Shown here: positions 27,470-35,737 of the stretch, piece after piece
Position numbering within the stretch: the first letter of the stretch is position 1
Layout: every line of letters begins with the position of its first letter
NCBI GenBank assembly: GCA_002345565.1
Contig: DDVS01000004.1
Location: forward strand, 1-64,000
Direction: 5' to 3'
DNA length: 64,000 nucleotides
Source: Flavobacteriales bacterium UBA2306
Lineage (GTDB): Bacteria > Bacteroidota > Bacteroidia > Flavobacteriales > Weeksellaceae
Program-made: the position numbers and the translations under genes
Notes under the pieces: model-generated
Database searches by the model: none
What the model saw: the letters and a program-made list of their open reading frames with translations, nothing else
Told to the model about the DNA's origin: nothing

Positions 27470-28113
27470 TGAAGAAGATAATTGCAATAACTTTTTTGAT
27501 TCTTTTACTGGATCAATTTTCCAAAATTTATGTCAAAACTCATTTTTTCTTAGGAGAAAGTGTGGAAGTTTTTGGTCTCAGCTGGTTCAGAATGACATTT
27601 GTAGAAAATCCGGGAATGGCTTATGGACTTCACTTCGGTGGTTTATGGGGAAAATACGCTTTGATTCTTTTGAGAATTGTTTTGGCAATAGGCATGATTA
27701 TGCTTTTCAAAAAATGGCTGAAAGAAGGCGCTTCTAACTATCTCCTCATTCCTATGGCAATGATTTTTGCTGGTGCAATAGGAAACGTTTTTGACGGCAT
27801 TTTCTACGGAATTATTTTCGACAGCGGAACTTTTTATGATGCGGTTTCTGGAAGATGGATAGATTACGACGGCGTATCCAAACTAACGCAATTCGGCCAC
27901 GGCTATTCTGATCTAATGAAAGGCTGCGTGGTGGATATGTTGCACTTTCCTTTGGTGGACACAGTTTGGCCAAATTGGGTACCAATTCTTGGTGGCAACA
28001 GAGTGGAGTTTTTCAAATACATCTTTAATGTTGCCGACAGTTCTATTACTTTAGGCGCATTATTCCTATATCTTTTCAGAAAAAAAGCCTTTCCAAACGG
28101 ATTGGATTTTTAG
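27469..28113 (+). CDS. lspA: Lipoprotein signal peptidase (signal peptidase II)
   Basis: Inner-membrane aspartyl protease that removes signal peptides from prolipoproteins. Family landmarks are LDQFSKIYVKTHF, VENPGMAYGLHFGG, the first catalytic Asp in GNVFDGIFYG and the second in VVDMLHFPLVDTVWP. At 214 residues it is about 50 longer than typical LspA. The extra residues lie between the two catalytic Asp residues (GTFYDAVSGRWIDYDGV and following), an insertion I recall from Bacteroidetes homologues. Substrates in this window would include the Wza-type and RlpA lipoproteins. Confidence 0.95.
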   Translation: MKKIIAITFLILLLDQFSKIYVKTHFFLGESVEVFGLSWFRMTFVENPGMAYGLHFGGLWGKYALILLRIVLAIGMIMLFKKWLKEGASNYLLIPMAMIFAGAIGNVFDGIFYGIIFDSGTFYDAVSGRWIDYDGVSKLTQFGHGYSDLMKGCVVDMLHFPLVDTVWPNWVPILGGNRVEFFKYIFNVADSSITLGALFLYLFRKKAFPNGLDF

Positions 28114-28152
28114 CACTTAAAATAGCTTATCAATAATCTTTAATCATAAAAA

Positions 28153-29121
28153 ATGTCTAGAATTCTTACCGGAATACAAGCCACTGGAACACCACATTTA
28201 GGAAATCTTTTGGGTGCTATTATTCCTGCCATCGAATTATCTAAAAAAGCGGAAAATGAATCTTTTTTGTTCATAGCCAATCTTCATTCTTTGACTCAAA
28301 TTAAGGATGCAAAAGAATTGAAACAAAACACTTACGAGATTGCTGCTGCATGGCTCGCTTGCGGATTAGACACAGAAAAAACATTCTTCTACAGACAAAG
28401 TGACATCCCGGAAACGTGCGAATTATCCTGGCATTTATCGTGCTTTTTTCCGTATCAGAGATTGACATTGGCCCACTCTTTCAAAGATAAAGCAGACAGA
28501 TTACAGGACGTTAACGCCGGACTTTTCACTTACCCGATTTTGATGGCAGCAGACATTCTTTTGTATGATGCAGAAATTGTCCCGGTAGGAAAAGACCAAT
28601 TACAACATTTGGAAATCGCGCGCGATGTAGCTTCCAGATTTAATAATCAAATGGGTGAAGTTTTTGTTTTACCCCAATCCGAACTTCAGGAAAACACCAA
28701 ATATGTTCCCGGAACTGATGGACAAAAAATGTCAAAATCTAGAGGGAATATCATCAATATTTTTCTCCCGGAAAAGGAATTAAAAAAGCAGGTAATGTCT
28801 ATTGAAACAGACTCTACTCCGCTGGAAGATCCTAAAAATCCAGATACCGATAAGGTTTTTGCAATCTATCAACTTATAGCAACACCAGAACAAACCGAAG
28901 CATTAAGAGCTAAATATCTGGCGGGAAATTACGGTTATGGCCACGCAAAAAAAGAACTTCTGGATTTGATTCTAGTAAGATTTGCGAAAGAAAGAGAAAT
29001 TTTCGCTTATTACATGAACAACTTACCGGAATTGGAATCTAAATTACAGGAAGGGGCTGGAAAAACCAGAGTTATTGCAACCCAAACCATTAAAAGAGTA
29101 AGAGAAAGTTTGGGAATTTAA
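28153..29121 (+). CDS. trpS: Tryptophanyl-tRNA synthetase
   Basis: Class I synthetase of 322 residues, of the short bacterial type. The HIGH-like motif is TGTPHLGN at the N-terminus, NLHSLTQIKDA and PILMAADILLYDAEIVPVG follow, and KMSKS is present exactly (DGQKMSKSRGN). Normal length and no missing motif. It is 39 nt downstream of lspA and probably part of the same transcript, which ends at the hairpin at 29136-29178. Confidence 0.97.
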   Translation: MSRILTGIQATGTPHLGNLLGAIIPAIELSKKAENESFLFIANLHSLTQIKDAKELKQNTYEIAAAWLACGLDTEKTFFYRQSDIPETCELSWHLSCFFPYQRLTLAHSFKDKADRLQDVNAGLFTYPILMAADILLYDAEIVPVGKDQLQHLEIARDVASRFNNQMGEVFVLPQSELQENTKYVPGTDGQKMSKSRGNIINIFLPEKELKKQVMSIETDSTPLEDPKNPDTDKVFAIYQLIATPEQTEALRAKYLAGNYGYGHAKKELLDLILVRFAKEREIFAYYMNNLPELESKLQEGAGKTRVIATQTIKRVRESLGI

Positions 29122-29135
29122 TCCACTTTTTAATA

Positions 29136-29178
29136 CAAAAAAAAATCCTTTCGGGAAAGCTGAAAGGATTTTTTTGTT
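29136..29178. terminator. Bidirectional terminator between trpS and the nucleotidase gene
   Basis: Stem AAAAATCCTTTC/GAAAGGATTTTT with a 9-nt loop, with A runs on one side and T runs on the other, so it can act on both strands. Confidence 0.85.
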
Positions 29179-29877
29179 TTACAAATAAGTTTGGATTTCC
29201 GAGAGATGTTTGATGAATTTAAGATGGTCTTCCTGCGGGTTTTCATCCAAAACATCAAAAAATATAACATCAATCCCGAAATTTTGCGCCCCTTTAACAT
29301 CGGCAATCCAGTCATCTCCAATTAAAATACTTTCCTTTTTTACGGCTTTTGCTAAATTAAGAGAATGTTCAAAAATTTCTGGTCTTGGTTTTCTGATCCC
29401 TACAGAATCTGCACTGGTAATGGTTTCAAAGAAGTTAGCGATGCCGGATAAGATACATTTTCTTTCTGTTACTTCTTGAAAACCGTTAGAAATAATGTGC
29501 AATTTGTAATCTTTAGATTTTAAATAGTTTAACACATCTAAAGTGCCGTCCACTAGTTCGTTATAATTGAGAATTTCATCCAAGAAATGATGTTCAAAAT
29601 AGAGGGAAAGCTTTTCATCATCAACTCCAAATTTCAGGAATGTATTATAAAATCTGTACTTGCGGAGATAGTCTTTGTCAATTTCCTCATCACGGATTTG
29701 CTCCCAAAGTTTTTCATTAATAAGATGATAGGCATTATGAAATTCCTCAAAATCAATTTGGTAATTTTCCGCAATTTTCTGATTTCTGAAGAGTTCTTTG
29801 ATGGTTAAATATGCGTTTTTGCGATGATCCCAAAGTGTATTGTCCAGATCAAAAAAAATGTGCCTTATATATTTCAT
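29179..29877 (-). CDS. YjjG-family HAD nucleotidase
   Basis: A 232-residue HAD hydrolase. Motif I is IFFDLDNTLWDH (nucleophile Asp), motif II ISNGFQEV, motif III Lys in GIRKPRPEIF, and motif IV LIGDDWIADVKGA; a helical cap follows motif I. This arrangement is that of YjjG-type pyrimidine 5'-nucleotidases, which remove non-canonical nucleoside monophosphates, but exact substrate is not provable. I chose ATG 29875-29877 (MKYIRHIFF); the longer frame adds only three residues. Confidence 0.87.
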   Translation of the reverse strand: MKYIRHIFFDLDNTLWDHRKNAYLTIKELFRNQKIAENYQIDFEEFHNAYHLINEKLWEQIRDEEIDKDYLRKYRFYNTFLKFGVDDEKLSLYFEHHFLDEILNYNELVDGTLDVLNYLKSKDYKLHIISNGFQEVTERKCILSGIANFFETITSADSVGIRKPRPEIFEHSLNLAKAVKKESILIGDDWIADVKGAQNFGIDVIFFDVLDENPQEDHLKFIKHLSEIQTYL

Positions 29878-29957
29878 AAGGCACAAAATTAGTCAATTTT
29901 CTGATCCGCGTAGGAAAGCTCCGTCATAAAATCAATTATTTAAAAATCTAAATTCAA

Positions 29958-30095
29958 TTAGTTTTTTGAAACTAAAATAGTTTTTTTGTTTTTCGTTTTT
30001 ACTACTTCAATATTTTTTGAATAATTCAGTAAAAAATCTATAATTTCTTTTTTTGGCATCAAAGCTTTTGTTGTTAAAGTGTCATTTTTTTTCAT
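29958..30095 (-). CDS. Small hypothetical protein (45 aa)
   Basis: A complete ORF (ATG 30093-30095 to TAA 29958-29960) encodes 45 residues with opening MKKNDTLTTKALMPKKEI, a middle FLLNYSKNIEVV and a basic end. It is predicted soluble: a helix (KKEIIDFLLNYSK) followed by a beta strand (KKTILV). It lies 44 nt after the sigma-factor stop on the same strand, with no other gene in the spacer to 29877, so it could be co-transcribed. I recall similar tiny ORFs in Chryseobacterium but cannot give a family. Confidence 0.5.
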   Translation of the reverse strand: MKKNDTLTTKALMPKKEIIDFLLNYSKNIEVVKTKNKKTILVSKN

Positions 30096-30139
30096 AGGCT
30101 TACTTTTACAACAATAACGCCAAAAAAAATTCTTTATTA

Positions 30140-30730
30140 TTATTTTGTTAAAATAATTTTGTGTTCTTCCATAATCTTTCTAAGGTTAATAAGAGCGTAC
30201 CTCACTCTTCCCAGGGTGGTATTGATGCTTGTATCGGTATGTTCTGCGATTTCTTTGAAACTTAGGCCATCAAAGAATCTCAGCTTAATTACTTCCTGCT
30301 GATTTTCTGGCAGCATAACAAGCATTTTCAGCAGATCTTCATTGATTTGATTAGCAACCAGCCTGTCTTCTATATTATCATCTGGTTCTTTTATCATATC
30401 AAAAATTGAGAATTCTTCATTATCAAAAGTCGTTTCAGAAATCTTAATGTTTTTGGATTGCAGTCTGTAATAATCAATAATAAGGTTATGGGCAATCCGT
30501 TTAGCCCAGAGGATAAATTTATTTTCTTCTTTGTAGCGACCTTCCTTCAGCGTTACAATGATTTTCATAAAAGTGTCCTGGAAGATGTCATTAGCAAGAT
30601 CTGCATCCAGAAGTTTGTAATAAATAAAACTGTAGAGATCTTTTTGGTGCCTGTTTATAAGAATAGAAAGTGATTTTTCATCCCCATTTTGGTATTGCAA
30701 AATTAATTTGCTGTCAGTTTGCGTTTTCAT
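30140..30730 (-). CDS. ECF-type RNA polymerase sigma factor
   Basis: A 196-residue sigma-70 family protein with sigma2 (LINRHQKDLYSFIYYKLL, DIFQDTFMKI, FILWAKRIAHNLIIDYYR) and sigma4 (LPENQQEVIKLRFFDGLSFKEI, INTTLGRVRYALINLRK) but no regions 1 or 3. No anti-sigma factor gene is adjacent. The linker is acidic (FDNEEFSIFDMIKEPDDNIED), which is unusual in length. Regulon unknown; a response to envelope or oxidative stress would be a guess. Confidence 0.92.
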   Translation of the reverse strand: MKTQTDSKLILQYQNGDEKSLSILINRHQKDLYSFIYYKLLDADLANDIFQDTFMKIIVTLKEGRYKEENKFILWAKRIAHNLIIDYYRLQSKNIKISETTFDNEEFSIFDMIKEPDDNIEDRLVANQINEDLLKMLVMLPENQQEVIKLRFFDGLSFKEIAEHTDTSINTTLGRVRYALINLRKIMEEHKIILTK

Positions 30731-30949
30731 AATACTTCTTAAATCTTTCGCCCAGCAACTTGTCTTTAATTACATTATAATTAATGAGCAGCCAGGTTCG
30801 TTATTATTTTTTTTATAAGAAGTAGTCTTTTTCTATACGCTGTTTTTTTAGGAGGTATAAAAGTAATAAAAAAAACAAAACAAAATGTTAATGAAGTGTT
30901 AAAGTTTGATTTTTATTTCATTTGATTCAATAATATTGAATTTGTTAAA

Positions 30950-31423
30950 TCAATTAATAATAACTAAAGGGATATTTATTGTGAAATTGATATTAAGCCC
31001 TTTCAGTTCTTTTCCGTTAATTCCATTTTTATCTAGTGAAAATCCGTATCCACCGGTTAAATCCAAAATCCCAAAAAGACTGAAACCAGCCTTTGGCGCA
31101 ACATATTTGTTAGTGGCTTCTGCTCCTAGAATAAAATAATGAGCATGATAAAAATCGACATCTTTTTGAAAATTCAGTAAAAAATCTGCATTTACTTTTG
31201 GCATTATTGCAAACTTATTATTAGCCGACCCCATCATAGCTGAAGCACCAACACGGAATAGAACATCATCATTTTCTAGGAAAAGTAACTTTCCTCCAAC
31301 TTCTCCAAAACTCTGATTTTGATAGACATAACCCATATTAATGAATTTATGCATCGTTACCTGAGATTTTGCAACACCAAAAAAAACAAACAATAAAACT
31401 AAAATATATATTTTGGACTTCAT
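30950..31423 (-). CDS. Uncharacterised outer-membrane or periplasmic protein
   Basis: A 157-residue protein with a signal peptide (MKSKIYILVLLFVFFGVAKSQ) followed by amphipathic beta strands (VYQNQSFGEVGGKLLF, HAHYFILGAEATNKYV, GLNINFTINIPLVI) typical of a small outer-membrane barrel. I do not recognise the family. It is isolated, with about 220 nt on its 5' side's neighbour and metK's terminator upstream. Function unknown. Confidence 0.65.
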   Translation of the reverse strand: MKSKIYILVLLFVFFGVAKSQVTMHKFINMGYVYQNQSFGEVGGKLLFLENDDVLFRVGASAMMGSANNKFAIMPKVNADFLLNFQKDVDFYHAHYFILGAEATNKYVAPKAGFSLFGILDLTGGYGFSLDKNGINGKELKGLNINFTINIPLVIIN

Positions 31424-31498
31424 TTAAGATATTTATGACAAAAATAGCAAAACAGATTTACGGAATTTGATTTAATCGTTAGAATATATCAAATTAGA

Positions 31499-31536
31499 CA
31501 AAAAAAACTGCTTCATCCAAAGACAAAGCAGTTTCA
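31499..31536 (-). terminator. Terminator of metK
   Basis: Stem AAACTGCTT/AAAGCAGTTT with a loop of about 11 nt, followed on the minus strand by TTTTTTTTG; located 23 nt after the metK stop. Confidence 0.85.
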
Positions 31537-31558
31537 AGATTTCTAAAAAAAGGGGATT

Positions 31559-32839
31559 TTACAATCCGAATTCTTTTTTGATATCTTCTACTCGATCCAG
31601 TTTCTCCCAAGTGAAGAACTCCAAATCTTTCAAAGTTAATTCATTTTTCTGTCCTTTATTAAAGGTCTTATCTGCAACATAATAATCTTTACCCATATGG
31701 CCGTATGCCGCAGTTTCTAAATAGATTGGATTTCTCAGCTTAAGGTTTTTCTCAACGGCATAAGGTCTAAGATCAAACAATTGCTGGACTTTTCTAGCCA
31801 ATTCTCCATCGTTGATTCCAACTTTCGAAGTGCCATATGTATTAATATAAAGTCCACAAGGCTCTGCAACGCCAATGGCATAAGAAACCTGAACCAAAAC
31901 CTCATCTGCAACGCCTGCTGCAACTAAGTTTTTAGCAATATGTCTTGTTGCGTAAGCCGCACTTCTGTCCACTTTACTTGGATCTTTTCCAGAGAAAGCA
32001 CCACCACCGTGAGCGCCTTTTCCACCGTAAGTATCTACGATGATTTTTCTGCCCGTCAAACCTGTATCTCCGTGAGGACCACCGATAACAAATTTCCCCG
32101 TTGGATTGATATGGTATTTGATCTCGCCATTAAACAACTCCTGAATTTCCGGCTTTTGTTTAGCCTTAACTTTAGGGATTAATATCTCGATAATATCTTT
32201 TTTGATTTTAGCCAACATTGCATCTTCACTTCCGAAATCATCGTGCTGTGTAGAAACTACAATACTATCAATTCTTACAGGTTTATGATCGTCAGAATAC
32301 TCGATTGTAACCTGAGATTTTGCATCTGGACGAAGGTAAGGAATGGCATCTCCTTCTCTTCTCAAATCAGCTAATTCTTTTAGAATCTGATGTGCAAGAT
32401 CCAAAGCCAAAGGCATATAATTTTCGGTTTCATTGGTCGCATAACCAAACATCATTCCTTGATCTCCCGCACCTTGAGCGTTGGCTCTGGTTTCGAAATC
32501 TGTTTCGTCCAATGTTCTGTCAACACCTTGGTTAATATCCGGAGATTGCTCGTGAATTGCAGAAATCACCCCACAAGAATCGCCATTGAACATATATTCG
32601 CTTTTTGTGTATCCGATTTTATTGATTACATTTCTTGCAATATGCTGAACATCAAGATAAGCCTCGGACTTAACCTCACCAGCCAAAACAACCTGACCCG
32701 TTGTAACCAAAGTCTCGCAAGCTACTTTTGAGTTTTTATCGTATGCTAAAAAATGATCAATAAGCGCATCAGAAATCTGATCTGCAATTTTATCCGGATG
32801 CCCTTCAGAAACTGATTCGGACGTAAATAAATAAGACAT
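31559..32839 (-). CDS. metK: S-adenosylmethionine synthetase
   Basis: Makes S-adenosylmethionine from methionine and ATP. The 426 residues show the family motifs SEGHPDKIADQISDALID, GAGDQGMMFGYATNE, GPHGDTGLTGRKIIVDTYGG and GGGAFSGKDPSKVDRSAAY. Its leader contains a SAM-II riboswitch (32911-32966), so the product represses its own gene. Its product is consumed by the SpeD enzyme of the operon at 43-50 kb as well as by methyltransferases. Confidence 0.97.
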   Translation of the reverse strand: MSYLFTSESVSEGHPDKIADQISDALIDHFLAYDKNSKVACETLVTTGQVVLAGEVKSEAYLDVQHIARNVINKIGYTKSEYMFNGDSCGVISAIHEQSPDINQGVDRTLDETDFETRANAQGAGDQGMMFGYATNETENYMPLALDLAHQILKELADLRREGDAIPYLRPDAKSQVTIEYSDDHKPVRIDSIVVSTQHDDFGSEDAMLAKIKKDIIEILIPKVKAKQKPEIQELFNGEIKYHINPTGKFVIGGPHGDTGLTGRKIIVDTYGGKGAHGGGAFSGKDPSKVDRSAAYATRHIAKNLVAAGVADEVLVQVSYAIGVAEPCGLYINTYGTSKVGINDGELARKVQQLFDLRPYAVEKNLKLRNPIYLETAAYGHMGKDYYVADKTFNKGQKNELTLKDLEFFTWEKLDRVEDIKKEFGL

Positions 32840-32910
32840 AAATTATTCCTTTTGTATTTTATATTTTGAAGTCAAAAAGTGATGATTGTAAAAAAAGGAA
32901 CTAAAAGAGA

Positions 32911-32966
32911 AAAATCTGTTTTAGCATTTTTTATTGAGGTTGCAATCAGTTCAAAGTTCTCCTCCG
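32911..32966 (-). promoter_or_regulatory. SAM-II riboswitch in the metK leader
   Basis: The RNA from the minus strand contains GGAGG (P1 left), then UUUGAACUG, the invariant AUUGCAA, CCUC (P1 right), an A-rich stretch, and GCUAAAACAG. The order matches the SAM-II aptamer from a metX leader that I remember: P1 closed by GAGG/CCUC, AUUGCAA and GCUAAAA in the same register, and CUG/CAG able to form the pseudoknot. It lies 72 nt before the metK ATG, so binding of SAM probably reduces metK translation. Recognised by eye, without a covariance-model search. Confidence 0.8.
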
Positions 32967-32985
32967 TTTATTTAAAAATCGAGGG

Positions 32986-33015
32986 CAAATTTACAAACTA
33001 AATTTCAAACATCAA
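32986..33015 (-). promoter_or_regulatory. metK promoter (-33 TTG, -7 TAAATTTG)
   Basis: TTG, a 19-nt spacer and TAAATTTG on the minus strand fit the Bacteroidetes primary-sigma consensus. The predicted start falls just upstream of the SAM-II aptamer. Confidence 0.65.
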
Positions 33016-33043
33016 AATCAATCCATATTAACCCAGTATGAAT

Positions 33044-33997
33044 TTATTCAGGTTTGATGCTGGTATAATTTTCAGAATCTTTGTAATAATTAAGCCTTTG
33101 CTCCATCGATGTTCTGATTTCGGAAATTAATTCATCAATAATTTTTTGCTTATAAGTTGGTTTATAATAAATTAAACTAATCTCTCTGAAAGGAAACGGC
33201 TTTATAAATCTGGAAACTTTTTGTTTCTGTTCAGAAGACAATTGTTCAACGCCCATTTCTGGAAGAATAGTAATTCCTCCCACTTTATCAACCATTTGAA
33301 TCAATGTATTGATATTGGAAGCTAAGAACCCTAAGTTATTAGGCTTCAAAGAGTTCTCTTTCAAATGACAAATATTTTCGAACTGAGTTCTAAGGCAATT
33401 TCCTTCTTCCAAAAGCCAAACTTTGTCTACATCAATATCTTCTGGAACTACGAAACAATCTTTCTTTACACCAGCTTCTTGATTAGCAGAATACAACATC
33501 AATTCCTCATTGAAAAGGAAATCCTGATAAAACTCGTCCGCTGCAGAATAAGGTGTTGAAATAATTCCTGCGTCCAATTCACCGGATTTCAAAGACTTTA
33601 TGATACTTTCCGTCGTCATTTCTTTGATATTCAATTCAATCTGCGGATTTTTCTTCAGAAAACTAAAAATCTCGTTTGGAAGAACATAACTCGAAACTGT
33701 GGGAATAATTCCGAGGTTCAATTTACCTGCAAGAATGTTGTTTAGAAAATTAGCTTTATTCTTCAATTCATTTACAGAATCTATGACTTTTTGAGCTTCT
33801 TTGATTACTTCTGCTCCTGCATCCGTAGTTCTGATTGGGTGTGTAGTTCTATCAAAAACCTTTACATCAAGTTCGTCTTCAAATTTCTGAATCATCGCAC
33901 TAAGTGTAGGTTGAGTAATAAAACAGGCTTGTGCAGCTTTGCCAAAATGCTTATATTTATCTACTGCAATTAGGTATTCTAGTTGTTGGATATTCAC
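33044..33997 (-). CDS. oxyR: OxyR-type LysR-family hydrogen-peroxide sensor
   Basis: A 317-residue LysR regulator with an N-terminal winged helix (NIQQLEYLIAVDKYKHFGK, CFITQPTLSAMIQKFEDEL) and a C-terminal ligand domain. Cys201 and Cys210 in EEGNCLRTQFENICHL have the same 9-residue spacing and sequence context as Cys199 and Cys208 of E. coli OxyR, which form the peroxide-induced disulfide. The start is GTG (33995-33997). It is divergent from katA across 113 nt and probably activates it. Confidence 0.93.
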   Translation of the reverse strand: MNIQQLEYLIAVDKYKHFGKAAQACFITQPTLSAMIQKFEDELDVKVFDRTTHPIRTTDAGAEVIKEAQKVIDSVNELKNKANFLNNILAGKLNLGIIPTVSSYVLPNEIFSFLKKNPQIELNIKEMTTESIIKSLKSGELDAGIISTPYSAADEFYQDFLFNEELMLYSANQEAGVKKDCFVVPEDIDVDKVWLLEEGNCLRTQFENICHLKENSLKPNNLGFLASNINTLIQMVDKVGGITILPEMGVEQLSSEQKQKVSRFIKPFPFREISLIYYKPTYKQKIIDELISEIRTSMEQRLNYYKDSENYTSIKPE

Positions 33998-34022
33998 GAC
34001 TTGTAATTAATTTTATCTATTA

Positions 34023-34030
34023 CAAATATA
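34023..34030 (-). promoter_or_regulatory. -7 element of oxyR
   Basis: TATATTTG on the minus strand (TAnnTTTG), 25 nt before the GTG start, inside the oxyR-katA intergenic region. Confidence 0.5.
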
Positions 34031-34039
34031 ACTATTAAT

Positions 34040-34073
34040 TTGTTTCATAAATAAGTTTTTTTATCGAATTTTG
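34040..34073 (+). promoter_or_regulatory. Probable katA promoter
   Basis: TTG at 34040-34042, a 23-nt spacer and GAATTTTG (one mismatch to TAnnTTTG). A weak -7 element would suit a gene that needs an activator such as OxyR. Confidence 0.4.
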
Positions 34074-34110
34074 CTTCACAACAAATGAATTAAATCATAA
34101 AATCTGACAT

Positions 34111-35601
34111 ATGGAAAATAAGAAAAAACTCACAAACGCCGTTGGCTCACCTTATTATGAGCATCAGGATTCACAAACCGTTGGGCCAAGAGGCCCGGTG
34201 TTATTACAGGATTTCATACTTCAGGAGAATCTTGCACACTTTGTAAGAGAAAGAATTCCTGAGAGAATAGTCCACGCAAAAGGTTCTGGCGCTTATGGAA
34301 CTTTTACGGTTACACACGACATTAGTCAATACACAAGAGCAAAATTGTTTTCCAAAGTTGGTAATGCTTGTAAAATGTTTGGCAGATTTTCTACTGTAGG
34401 CGGAGAAATGGGAAGTGCCGATACTGAAAGAGACCCAAGAGGTTTTGCTTTGAAATTTTACACAGAAGACGGAAACTGGGATTTGGTAGGCAACAACACA
34501 CCCGTTTTCTTTATTAAGGATGCAAAAAAATTCCCAGACTTTATCCATACCCAAAAAAGAGTTCCAAAAACAAATCTAAAAAGTAAAACAATGATGTGGG
34601 ATTTCTGGTCGCTTAATCCGGAATCTCTTCACCAAGTTTTAATACTGATGTCTGACAGAGGAACGCCTTATGGATACAGACATATGCACGGATTTGGTTC
34701 TCATACTTTTTCTATGATTAATGACAAAAATGAGAGAACTTGGGTAAAATTCCACTTCAAAACTCAACAGGGGATTAAGAATTTCTCTGATGATGAAGCC
34801 ACAAAAATGAAAGGAGAAAATCCAGACTTTGCCCAGGAAGATTTAGTAAATGCCATAGAAAGTGGAAATTTCCCAAAATGGAAATTATACATCCAAACTA
34901 TGACAGAGCAGCAAGCCAAAGAATGGCGCTGGAATCCGTTCGACGTCACGAAAGTTTGGTTTCAAGATGAATTTCCTTTGCAGGAAGTGGGCGTTATGGA
35001 ACTTAATGAAATTCCTAGAAATTACTTTGTTCACGTAGAACAAGCTGCTTTTGCACCAAGTCATTTAGTGGACGGAATAAGTTTTTCTCCAGATAAAATG
35101 CTACAGGGAAGATTATTTTCATACGCGGACGCGCACCGCTACAGAGTGGGCGTTAACTCTCATCAGCTTGAAGTAAACAGATGTCCTTTTGCTGTCAACA
35201 ACTTCCAAAGAGGTGGTGCAATGGCAGACGATTCGGATTATGGAGACAAACCAAACTATTACCCCAACAGTTTCAGCGATGTAGAGCCCACAGAATCTTA
35301 TAGAAGTTTTGAATATGATTTGGACAATAGTCACGTCGCCAATTATGACAGAAATCAAAATGATGATGACCATTACACGCAACCGGGATTATTCTACACA
35401 AAAGCCCTGAATCAAGAAGATAGAACAGCACTAGTAAATAATATTGTAGGACATATGAGCGGAATCGACGGACCAAAACGAGACGAAATTATCAATCGTC
35501 AGCTCTGCCACTTTTTCCGTGCGAATATTGAACTGGGAATGAGAGTTGCGCAAGGACTCGGAGTTAATATCGATGCTAATGCAATGAATCACTCTAAATA
35601 G
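34111..35601 (+). CDS. katA: Catalase (monofunctional, haem)
   Basis: Decomposes hydrogen peroxide. The 496 residues fit the small-subunit clade. The distal His55 lies in RIVHAKGSGAYGTF, the Asn in NTPVFF follows, and the proximal haem-ligand Tyr (~338) is in RLFSYADAHRYRVG. No C-terminal flavodoxin-like domain and no signal peptide, so it is cytoplasmic. Divergent from oxyR. Confidence 0.96.
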   Translation: MENKKKLTNAVGSPYYEHQDSQTVGPRGPVLLQDFILQENLAHFVRERIPERIVHAKGSGAYGTFTVTHDISQYTRAKLFSKVGNACKMFGRFSTVGGEMGSADTERDPRGFALKFYTEDGNWDLVGNNTPVFFIKDAKKFPDFIHTQKRVPKTNLKSKTMMWDFWSLNPESLHQVLILMSDRGTPYGYRHMHGFGSHTFSMINDKNERTWVKFHFKTQQGIKNFSDDEATKMKGENPDFAQEDLVNAIESGNFPKWKLYIQTMTEQQAKEWRWNPFDVTKVWFQDEFPLQEVGVMELNEIPRNYFVHVEQAAFAPSHLVDGISFSPDKMLQGRLFSYADAHRYRVGVNSHQLEVNRCPFAVNNFQRGGAMADDSDYGDKPNYYPNSFSDVEPTESYRSFEYDLDNSHVANYDRNQNDDDHYTQPGLFYTKALNQEDRTALVNNIVGHMSGIDGPKRDEIINRQLCHFFRANIELGMRVAQGLGVNIDANAMNHSK

Positions 35602-35643
35602 ATTAAAAGATAATAGACTAATAGAATATAGACTTTCTTATAT

Positions 35644-35675
35644 AACCTTTCGAATTTTTTTCGGAAGGTTTTTTA
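35644..35675 (+). terminator. Terminator of katA
   Basis: Stem AACCTTTCGAA/TTCGGAAGGTT with a T-only loop, followed by TTTTTT. Confidence 0.85.
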
Positions 35676-35737
35676 TTGATTTTAAGACAATTAATAAGAA
35701 TATTTTTCTAAATTCGCTTCCCTTTTTAATTTAATTT

